Positions 15,992-22,043 of a stretch of 29,239 nt of DNA are shown one piece after another. How positions within the stretch are numbered: the first letter of the stretch is position 1; every line of letters starts with the position of its first letter. The notes under the pieces were generated by a model, which did not search any database, was not told where the DNA came from, and was given only the letters and a program-made list of their open reading frames with translations. Made by a program: the position numbers and the translations under genes. The stretch is from CAYHZL01 sp964361075 (GTDB lineage: Bacteria; Bacteroidota; Ignavibacteria; UBA10030; UBA8401). The stretch spans positions 1-29,239 of the forward strand of contig CAYHZL010000020.1 in the NCBI GenBank assembly GCA_964361075.1. Direction: 5' to 3'.

Positions 15992-17446
15992 CGCTTCTAA
16001 TTTCTTCTGCAAAATTTCATTTACAACTTTCGGATTTGCTTTTCCTTTCATTGCTTTCATTGTTTCACCAACAAAGAATCCGAACACTTGCGATTTGCCG
16101 CCGCGGTATGCTTCAATCTGTCCGGCATTTTTTGCAAGAATTTCATCAATCACTTTTTCGATGGCACCCATATCGGAAACTTGTACCAACCCTTTGCGCT
16201 CAACAATTACTTTCGGATGTTCTTTTGTTTTCAACATTTCAGCAAAAACATCTTTTGCAATTTTTCCGCTGATTGTTCCTTCAAGAATTAAATTGATCAT
16301 TGCAGAAAGATGTTCCGGCGAAACAGGAAAATCTGAAACAGCGATATGATCCTCTTTTACCACACGCAATACATCTGTCATTACCCAATTAGAAACCGAC
16401 TTAAATGATTCTGTATCTTTTTTCAAAAGTGATGAAACGGTGTGTTCGTAATAATCAGCAAGATCGCGTTCGAGTGTAAGAATGTCCGCATCATATTTTG
16501 GCAAAGCATATTCATTGACAAAACGATTGCGCCGCGAAACCGGAAGTTCAGGCAATGTTGTACGAATTGATTCTTCCCATTCTTTTGAAACAACAACCGG
16601 AACTAAATCAGGGTCTGGAAAATATCTGTAATCATGCGCTTCTTCTTTACTGCGCATCGGCATGGCAACATTTTTATTTGCATCCCACAACAACGTTTCC
16701 TGCACAACTTTCCCGCCCTCTTCAATTAAATCTATCTGGCGTTTGATTTCATATTCAATTGCACGTTCAACATTGCGGAACGAATTCATATTTTTCACTT
16801 CCGTCTTCGTTCCAAATTTTTCTGCACCTTTCAATCGCACAGAAATATTTGCATCACAACGCAAACTTCCTTCTTCCATATTGCCGTCGCAAATGCCAAG
16901 GTATGTTACAATTTGTTTTATCATCGAAAGATATTGATACGCTTCATGCGCCGTACGAATATCCGGCTCACTCACAATTTCAATCAACGGCACACCACAA
17001 CGATTTACATCAACAAGTGTATCCACATCCATATCGTGGATTGATTTGCCTGCATCTTCTTCCATGTGAATGCGCGTAATGCCGATGTGCTTCGTTGTTC
17101 CGTCATTCAACTCAACATCAAGAAATCCATGTTGACAAATTGGTTCTTCGTATTGCGAGATTTGATATCCCTTCGGAAGGTCGGGATAGAAATAATTTTT
17201 TCGTGCGAAAATTGATTTCGGAGTGATCGTGCAGTTCGTTGCAAGTCCCATCTTTATGATGTATTCGACAAGATTTCTATTCAGCACCGGCAACACACCC
17301 GGCATGCCCAAACAAACCGGACACGTGTTGGAGTTTGCTGAATTACCAAACTGCGTTGTGCAACTACAAAATGCTTTCGATTGTGTAAGCAGTTGAGCGT
17401 GAACCTCAAGACCGATTACTGCTTCATATTTTTCTGTTATTGACAT
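15989..17446 (-). CDS. gatB: Asp-tRNA(Asn)/Glu-tRNA(Gln) amidotransferase subunit B
   Basis: GatB binds misacylated Glu-tRNA(Gln) or Asp-tRNA(Asn) and activates the side chain for amidation with ammonia from GatA. The 485-residue protein starts MSITEKYEAVIGLEVHAQL and has zinc ligands Cys27, Cys29, Cys42 and Cys45 (CSC..CPVC). It also has EDAGKSIHD, DVNRCGVPLIEIVSEPDI, MEEGSLRCDANISVR and DYRYFPDPDL, with the C-terminal YqeY-like helical domain intact. The ATG lies 1 nt after the vapC stop (TAGTATG). Its own stop codon TAG is the outermost triplet of the adjoining inverted repeat. gatA and gatC are not in the window. Confidence 0.97.
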   Translation of the reverse strand: MSITEKYEAVIGLEVHAQLLTQSKAFCSCTTQFGNSANSNTCPVCLGMPGVLPVLNRNLVEYIIKMGLATNCTITPKSIFARKNYFYPDLPKGYQISQYEEPICQHGFLDVELNDGTTKHIGITRIHMEEDAGKSIHDMDVDTLVDVNRCGVPLIEIVSEPDIRTAHEAYQYLSMIKQIVTYLGICDGNMEEGSLRCDANISVRLKGAEKFGTKTEVKNMNSFRNVERAIEYEIKRQIDLIEEGGKVVQETLLWDANKNVAMPMRSKEEAHDYRYFPDPDLVPVVVSKEWEESIRTTLPELPVSRRNRFVNEYALPKYDADILTLERDLADYYEHTVSSLLKKDTESFKSVSNWVMTDVLRVVKEDHIAVSDFPVSPEHLSAMINLILEGTISGKIAKDVFAEMLKTKEHPKVIVERKGLVQVSDMGAIEKVIDEILAKNAGQIEAYRGGKSQVFGFFVGETMKAMKGKANPKVVNEILQKKLEA

Positions 17447-17447
17447 A

Positions 17448-17846
17448 CTATAAAAGTTTCAAAGGAAAATGTTTTGCAATGTATGAGAAATCTTTATCTG
17501 TGGTTAACAACGAATATTCTCTTCGCATGGTAACCGAAGCGATAAGAGCATCAATTGTTTTGATTTGAATACCTCTGGGAAGACATTGATTCACGAGTTC
17601 AGCAGCAAAAATATAATCTTGATACTCAGGTTCAATTAAAGGATACGTAAGCAATTGATCACGTATAACCTCAAAAATTTCTTTTCGACGTATTCCTTGC
17701 AACAATTCAGTCGCAATAATTCCTAGAAGAAAAATTGCGGTATCATCATCAATCAACTGTTTTAATAAGTCAACTTCCGTTTGAACAGCAGTAGAATCTC
17801 TGCGAAACGCCAATGACCAAACAGATGTATCGACAATAATACTCAT
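17448..17846 (-). CDS. vapC: PIN-domain ribonuclease toxin, VapC family
   Basis: A 132-residue PIN domain. The acidic metal-binding residues are all present: Asp6 (IIVDTSVW), Glu47 (IATELLQG), Asp99 (IKTIDALIA) and Asp117/Asp119 (TTDKDFSYIAKHFPL). VapC toxins cleave tRNA or rRNA and are held inactive by VapB; the target of this one cannot be read. The ATG overlaps the vapB stop as TAATG, the usual coupling in such pairs. Only 1 nt separates it from gatB, so gatB may depend on the vapBC transcript. Confidence 0.9.
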   Translation of the reverse strand: MSIIVDTSVWSLAFRRDSTAVQTEVDLLKQLIDDDTAIFLLGIIATELLQGIRRKEIFEVIRDQLLTYPLIEPEYQDYIFAAELVNQCLPRGIQIKTIDALIASVTMRREYSLLTTDKDFSYIAKHFPLKLL

Positions 17847-18043
17847 TATCGCTGTCGCATTGATTTATAATCATATCCATCAAAAAACTCAACCTTGCCG
17901 AAATGTTTTATTATGGATTTGCGTTTCTTTGTTGCAATCTGATCGCGCAATGCTTTTTCTATAGCGCTGTTTTTTGCTCGCGTTCGGTACACTTTCACAA
18001 CTTCTTTCACAAGTTCAGAGTCAATTGAAATATTTGTTTTCAT
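17846..18043 (-). CDS. vapB: VapB-type antitoxin
   Basis: A 65-residue protein beginning MKTNISIDSELVKEVVKVYR. This is a ribbon-helix-helix-like DNA-binding N-terminus, followed by a helix (NSAIEKALRDQI), a basic linker (TKKRKS) and a toxin-binding tail IIKHFGKVEFFDGYDYKSMR, as in VapB antitoxins of this class. The ATG at 18041-18043 follows AAAGGAT (18052-18058) at normal spacing. An in-frame start at 18064 would put that site inside the gene and is rejected. A small inverted repeat (AACAA-AA-TTGTT) about 15 nt upstream could be its own operator. Confidence 0.85.
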   Translation of the reverse strand: MKTNISIDSELVKEVVKVYRTRAKNSAIEKALRDQIATKKRKSIIKHFGKVEFFDGYDYKSMRQR

Positions 18044-18051
18044 CGTCTTAT

Positions 18052-18058
18052 ATCCTTT
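18052..18058 (-). promoter_or_regulatory. Ribosome-binding site of vapB
   Basis: AAAGGAT on the minus strand, 8 nt before the ATG at 18043. It supports the shorter vapB start. Confidence 0.6.
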
Positions 18059-18073
18059 CAACAAAATTGTTTT

Positions 18074-18139
18074 TTACGCCGCCGACGTTGCTGTTACTTT
18101 TTCTGCGGCGTCTTTCAGATTTTCCACAACAAAAAAATT
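18074..18139 (-). pseudogene. Duplicated 3' end of sucC (22 codons)
   Basis: These 66 bases match the last 66 bases of sucC (18832-18897) at 56 positions, and the last 51 at 48. In frame it would read NFFVVENLKDAAEKV then TATSAA and a stop, against RFLVAENLKDAAEKV then TATLAA in sucC. Most differences in the last 51 bases are synonymous, so it looks like an allele of related descent rather than a fresh copy. Similarity begins exactly after the MNT stop codon and ends at the sucC-like stop. It has no start codon. With the real sucC end it brackets the HEPN/MNT pair. Confidence 0.85.
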
Positions 18140-18457
18140 CTATACAATCTCAACACCATACATTTTTATTTCCTTGAGGACGCCAAAAACATCCCGTTCA
18201 TTGTATTCTTGTTCCGAAACAACAATCGGCTCAATCCGCGTGTCAATGTCAACAATCTTCGGTGCAATTTTCAATGCCGCCAAAAACTCATTTTCAACAT
18301 TTGCCACAACAATACAGAGATCAATATCACTGTTTTCTGAAAAATTTCCTTTTGCATACGAGCCGAAAAGAAGCATCTTTTTTATATCAAGTTCATTTTC
18401 AATTCGTACGCGAACTGCTTTCACTACATCAATTATTTTATTTGGAATTTGAGCCAT
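18140..18457 (-). CDS. MNT-type nucleotidyltransferase (putative antitoxin of a HEPN/MNT pair)
   Basis: A 105-residue minimal nucleotidyltransferase. The family motif is complete: Gly32-Ser33, ten residues, then Asp44-x-Asp46 (GSYAKGNFSENSDIDLCIV), with a third acidic residue likely in DTRIEPIVV. MntA-type enzymes neutralise a HEPN partner by adding AMP to it, and that role is inferred here from the pairing. It overlaps the HEPN gene by 25 nt but has its own strong ribosome-binding site AAGGAG (18466-18471). The stop at 18140-18142 directly abuts the duplicated sucC end. Confidence 0.85.
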   Translation of the reverse strand: MAQIPNKIIDVVKAVRVRIENELDIKKMLLFGSYAKGNFSENSDIDLCIVVANVENEFLAALKIAPKIVDIDTRIEPIVVSEQEYNERDVFGVLKEIKMYGVEIV

Positions 18458-18825
18458 TCTCTTATCTCCTTCCCTTTTTGTAAATATCGCTTTGCAAATT
18501 GCTTATCGCAAATTTTAAAAAAATTTCTTTTGTAATCATCATAACGGGCAGAAATATTAAACGCAGTTATTTCAGATAACAAACCCAATTGATCTGACTG
18601 GCATTGAATTTTTTCAATCTTTAATGCAAGGTATTGCAGATTGTGTCCGTATGGTGCTTCGGATTGGTTCTTCCTCACAAACACCGTCTTCAATAATTTT
18701 TCGACCGAAAGATGAAGGAAGAACATTGATTGAACATATTTTTTGTTCTGATACAGTTTTTCTGCTGTATCAAAATCATCATCGGATGATTCAAGCCAGT
18801 ATTGCTCAATGTCTCGAAGTTTCAT
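18433..18825 (-). CDS. HEPN-domain protein (partner of the MNT nucleotidyltransferase)
   Basis: A 130-residue all-helical protein of the HEPN type. It opens with YWLESSDDDFDTAEKLYQNK and has the helix YVQSMFFLHLSVEKLLKTVF, then GHNLQYLALKIE and ISARYDDYKR. The RX4-6H ribonuclease motif of HepT toxins is not present: the only histidines are 38 and 61, and no Arg is suitably placed before either. It may therefore be a nucleotide-binding HEPN rather than an RNase. Its ATG lies 6 nt after the sucC stop without a good Shine-Dalgarno, so translation is probably coupled to sucC. Confidence 0.8.
   Translation of the reverse strand: MKLRDIEQYWLESSDDDFDTAEKLYQNKKYVQSMFFLHLSVEKLLKTVFVRKNQSEAPYGHNLQYLALKIEKIQCQSDQLGLLSEITAFNISARYDDYKRNFFKICDKQFAKRYLQKGKEIREWLKFQIK
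18466..18471 (-). promoter_or_regulatory. Ribosome-binding site of the MNT gene, inside the HEPN gene
   Basis: AAGGAG, 8 nt before the MNT ATG at 18457. It is one of the best Shine-Dalgarno matches in the window and lies within HEPN coding sequence. It should let the presumed antitoxin be made at a higher level than the HEPN protein, which lacks such a site. Confidence 0.6.
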
Positions 18826-18831
18826 AATCTT

Positions 18832-19995
18832 TTACGCCGCCAACGTTGCTGTAACTTTTTCTGCAGCGTCTTTCAGATTTTCTGCTACCAGAAATCTCAT
18901 TCCGGAGTTTTTCAGAATGTCTGCGGCAAGATCGGCATTCGTTCCCGCCAAGCGCACAACAATTGGAATTTTTACATTAACTACTTTCGCCGCTTCAACA
19001 ACACCATTGGCAACACGATCGCAACGAACGATACCGCCAAAAATATTGATGAGAATTGCTTTCACATTTTTATCTGCAAGAATAATTTTGAATCCGTTCG
19101 CAACCGTTGTTGCATTCGCGCCGCCGCCGACGTCCAAAAAGTTTGCAGGTTCACCGCCGGCAAGTTTAATAATATCCATTGTTGCCATGGCAAGTCCAGC
19201 GCCATTCACCATGCAGCCAACATTGCCATCAAGTTTAATATAATTGAGATTTGATTTTGATGCTTCAATTTCGAGCGGCTCTTCTTCATCGAGATCGCGC
19301 AGTGTTGCATATTCCGGATGACGTTCGAGCGCGTTGTCATCAAAATTTACTTTTGCATCAAGTGCAATAACATTTCCTTCTTTCGTAATCACAAGCGGAT
19401 TAATTTCGAAAAGCGATGCATCGGTTGCTTCGTACGCTTTGTAGAGCGACATCAAAAATTTTACACCATTCTTAAAAGCATCACCGGATAATCCCAACGC
19501 AAAAGCAAGTTTATGTGCTTGAAAGGTGCGGAAGCCCACTGCGGGAACAATATGTTCTTTAACAATTTTTTCCGGAGTTTCTGCTGCAATTTTTTCAATT
19601 TCCATTCCGCCTTCTGTCGAAACCATCACCACATTCATCGAACGCGCACGATCGAGCGTGATGCCGACATACATTTCGCGTTCGATGTTCGCACCTTCTT
19701 CGATGAGCAATCGTTTCACCAAACGCCCTTCCGGTCCGGTTTGATGCGTAACAAGTGTCATTCCTAAAATTTGCGATGCATAGTGTTTTACTTCATCCAA
19801 ACTTTTTGCAACTTTTACTCCGCCGCCTTTACCGCGACCACCGGCGTGAATTTGTGCTTTCACCACCCACACACTGCCGCCAAGTTTTTTCGCACCTTCC
19901 ACTGCTTCATCAACTGTAAATGCAACTTCGCCGCGCGGCACTGCTACACCAAACTTTTGTAAAATTTCTTTTCCTTGATACTCGTGAATCTTCAT
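18832..19995 (-). CDS. sucC: Succinyl-CoA ligase (ADP-forming) subunit beta
   Basis: The ATP-grasp subunit of succinyl-CoA synthetase, a citric-acid-cycle enzyme. The 387-residue protein starts MKIHEYQGKEILQKFGV and carries KAQIHAGGRGKGGGVKVAKS, MYVGITLDRA, FEINPLVITKEG and GNVGCMVNGAGLAMATMD, and ends DAAEKVTATLAA. Length is normal. The start has a strong AAGGAG ribosome-binding site (20001-20006). sucD is not adjacent. The last 66 bases have a second copy at 18074-18139, so the present C-terminus may have been replaced when the HEPN/MNT pair entered. The protein sequence looks undamaged. Confidence 0.97.
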   Translation of the reverse strand: MKIHEYQGKEILQKFGVAVPRGEVAFTVDEAVEGAKKLGGSVWVVKAQIHAGGRGKGGGVKVAKSLDEVKHYASQILGMTLVTHQTGPEGRLVKRLLIEEGANIEREMYVGITLDRARSMNVVMVSTEGGMEIEKIAAETPEKIVKEHIVPAVGFRTFQAHKLAFALGLSGDAFKNGVKFLMSLYKAYEATDASLFEINPLVITKEGNVIALDAKVNFDDNALERHPEYATLRDLDEEEPLEIEASKSNLNYIKLDGNVGCMVNGAGLAMATMDIIKLAGGEPANFLDVGGGANATTVANGFKIILADKNVKAILINIFGGIVRCDRVANGVVEAAKVVNVKIPIVVRLAGTNADLAADILKNSGMRFLVAENLKDAAEKVTATLAA

Positions 19996-20063
19996 CAGAA
20001 CTCCTTTTGATAATGTATAACATCGTAATCGTAAAATTTTTATTCAACATAAAAAATATAATG

Positions 20064-20157
20064 TTGTCATTGCGATCCGCCGAAGGCGGAGAAGCAATCT
20101 TGTCTCTTGCACTAATTATTAAAGATCGCCACGTCGCTTCGCTCCTCGCGATGACAA
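20064..20157. repeat. 94-bp dispersed inverted repeat (TTGTCATTGCGA family)
   Basis: The terminal inverted repeats are TTGTCATTGCGA (20064-20075) and its near-perfect complement at 20146-20157, 11 of 12 matching. The inner parts carry GCAATCTT and GGCGATCTTT in inverted order, plus a small hairpin CCGCC-GAA-GGCGG (20077-20089). This layout is a familiar REP- or MITE-like repeat in Bacteroidota and other environmental genomes. It sits in the 203-nt gap between pruA and sucC and may form the 3' end of the pruA mRNA. Nothing else was seen in the gap except the sucC ribosome-binding site. Confidence 0.8.
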
Positions 20158-20198
20158 TTTTAAGATTTTTTTACACAGTCACTAAACGCCAACAAAAT

Positions 20199-21752
20199 TT
20201 ATTTTATTTTCTGTGAAATTAATTTTGCTTGCATGAACAGCAGCAGATAATCTCTTCCGCCCGCTTTCGAATCCGTACCGCTCATATTGAATCCGCCGAA
20301 CGGATGCACGCCAACAAACGCGCCGGTAATTTTTCTATTAATATAGAAATTGCCGACATGAAATTCATTCTTTGCTTTCTCTTGTTTCTTTTTATTTTTT
20401 GTCCACACGCCGCCGGTCAATCCAAATTCGGTGCTGTTTGCAATCTCAAGCGCGTGATCGAAATCTTTTGCTTTGATAATTGCAAGCACGGGACCAAAAA
20501 TTTCTTCCTGCGCAATCGTCGCTTTCGGATCAACATCGGCAATCACTGTCGGTTCAAGAAAATATCCTTCGCCCGGCGCACGTTTTCCACCGGCAAGCAA
20601 TCGCCCGCCTTCTGCAATTCCTTTTTCGATATACTGCAATTGTTTTTCCAGCGCACCGCTGTTAATCACCGGTCCCATAAAATTATTCGGATCGTCTGAT
20701 GCGCCAACTTTCAACATGTTAGTTTTTGCAACAACTTTTTCCACAAATGCATCGTACACTTTTGCAACGACAATAGCACGCGATGCCGCGGAACATTTTT
20801 GTCCCTGAAATCCGAACGCAGAAGCAACCGTTGCTTGTGCTGCGGCTTCCACATCTGTTTCGCTGTCAATCACAATTGCATCTTTGCCACCCATTTCAGC
20901 AACAACGCGCTTCAACCAAATTTGTCCGTGCTGAACTTTTGCTGCAAGCTCGTTGATATGCACGCCAACTTCTTTTGAACCGGTGAACGAAATAAATCGT
21001 GTCTTCGGATGTGCAACAAGATAATCGCCGACAGAACTTCCCGGACCGGAAACGAAATTGATAACACCGGCAGGCACTCCGACTTCACGCATCAAATTAA
21101 AAAATGTCCATCCGGTCAACATCGAATCGCTTGATGGTTTTAAGATGACCGTGTTGCCCGAAACAATTGCGGCAGAGGTCATGCCGGCAAGAATTGCCAG
21201 CGCAAAATTCCACGGCGGCACAACAAGACCAACACCAAGCGGAATATACACGAGTTCATTTTTTTCTGTCGAAATTTTTGTAACCGGCTGCGGCGCGGCG
21301 TAGCGCAACATCTCGCGTCCGTAAAATTCAAGGAAGTCAATCGCTTCAGCAGTATCGGCATCTGCTTCCGGAAATGTTTTGCCGACTTCTAAAACCAACA
21401 CTGCGCTGAATTCATGTTTGCGCTTCCGCATACTCTTTGCTGCTTTGAATAAATACTCCGCACGTTTTTTCGGATCAACAAAGCGCCATTCTTCAAATTT
21501 TTTCTGCGCAGCCGCCATTGCCTTATCGGCATGTTCAATTGTCGCTTTTTGAAATACGCCCACCACTTCCGATGGATGCGATGGATTGATAGATTTATTT
21601 TTCTCCATCGTCGTAATTTCTTCGTTGCCGATTACAAGCGGATATTCTTTACCGAGCTGCGCTTTAACTTTTTTCAGCGCCTGTAACATCGCCTTCCGAT
21701 TTGCCTGTTTGGTAAAATCGGTCAACGGTTCATTCTTAAATGCTGTTGGCAT
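20199..21752 (-). CDS. pruA: 1-pyrroline-5-carboxylate dehydrogenase (L-glutamate gamma-semialdehyde dehydrogenase)
   Basis: It oxidises glutamate semialdehyde/pyrroline-5-carboxylate to glutamate with NAD, the second step of proline catabolism. The 517-residue protein has the aldehyde dehydrogenase fold: VVPPWNFALAILAGM and VILKPSSDSM for cofactor binding, SFTGSKEVG, the general base in VAEMGGKDAIVID, the catalytic Cys near residue 320 in FQGQKCSAASRA, and GQEEIFGP-like AQEEIFGPVLAII. The C-terminus GVHPFGGFNMSGTDSKAGGRDYLLLF is typical of the P5C dehydrogenase subgroup (RocA-like). The ATG follows AAGGAG (21760-21765). Proline dehydrogenase is not adjacent. Confidence 0.93.
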   Translation of the reverse strand: MPTAFKNEPLTDFTKQANRKAMLQALKKVKAQLGKEYPLVIGNEEITTMEKNKSINPSHPSEVVGVFQKATIEHADKAMAAAQKKFEEWRFVDPKKRAEYLFKAAKSMRKRKHEFSAVLVLEVGKTFPEADADTAEAIDFLEFYGREMLRYAAPQPVTKISTEKNELVYIPLGVGLVVPPWNFALAILAGMTSAAIVSGNTVILKPSSDSMLTGWTFFNLMREVGVPAGVINFVSGPGSSVGDYLVAHPKTRFISFTGSKEVGVHINELAAKVQHGQIWLKRVVAEMGGKDAIVIDSETDVEAAAQATVASAFGFQGQKCSAASRAIVVAKVYDAFVEKVVAKTNMLKVGASDDPNNFMGPVINSGALEKQLQYIEKGIAEGGRLLAGGKRAPGEGYFLEPTVIADVDPKATIAQEEIFGPVLAIIKAKDFDHALEIANSTEFGLTGGVWTKNKKKQEKAKNEFHVGNFYINRKITGAFVGVHPFGGFNMSGTDSKAGGRDYLLLFMQAKLISQKIK

Positions 21753-21814
21753 AAAAAAACTCCTTCATAGATATATAACTTTCCAAGATTTTAACTTTGG
21801 GGAAGTTGATTATT

Positions 21815-21830
21815 GTTCGCCGCGGCGAAC
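21815..21830. repeat. 16-bp perfect palindrome upstream of pruA
   Basis: GTTCGCCGCGGCGAAC is its own reverse complement and lies about 60 nt upstream of the pruA start. It is GC-rich in an otherwise AT-rich leader. It could be an operator for a dimeric regulator or a dispersed palindrome; the sequence alone does not decide. Confidence 0.6.
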
Positions 21831-21914
21831 GGTGTTAAAGTAAGATTTTTTTTGCGGGAATGAAAATAGAATTTTACTGCCTTTCTAACCAAGTACCCAT
21901 GACGCGCGCAACCT

Positions 21915-21941
21915 GATACCATCGCTCCGAGCGATGGTATC
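21915..21941. repeat. Hairpin with 12-bp perfect stem
   Basis: GATACCATCGCT, loop CCG, and AGCGATGGTATC. It lies 103 nt past the mod stop and may serve as the 3' end of the restriction-modification transcript, although no T-run follows on either strand. Confidence 0.6.
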
Positions 21942-22043
21942 ATTACCGTTTCAATCCGCGCGGGACGCTACTGTTCTCTTGCAATTTTGTTTGTGTGTTT
22001 GCTTCGGCGGTTTTTAAGAGTCTGTTTTTTTGTGTGCAAAGTT

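Larger units (their letters stand above)
21753..22043. other. Intergenic region between mod and pruA
   Basis: A 291-nt non-coding gap. It holds a 16-bp perfect palindrome GTTCGCCGCGGCGAAC (21815-21830), a 12-bp stem hairpin (21915-21941), and the pruA ribosome-binding site (21760-21765). The pruA promoter should lie here, but no box was convincing. A single GTTTCAATCC (21948-21957) resembles the start of some CRISPR repeats but does not recur. Confidence 0.6.

Noticed and set aside
19920..20216. Plus-strand open frame of about 98 codons across the sucC-pruA gap
   Set aside because: It is a translation of the 94-bp dispersed repeat and the antisense of sucC. It has no ribosome-binding site or family features.
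21948..21957. GTTTCAATCC followed by a GC-rich stretch, like the start of some CRISPR repeats
   Set aside because: It occurs once with no spaced copies, and no cas genes are in the window.
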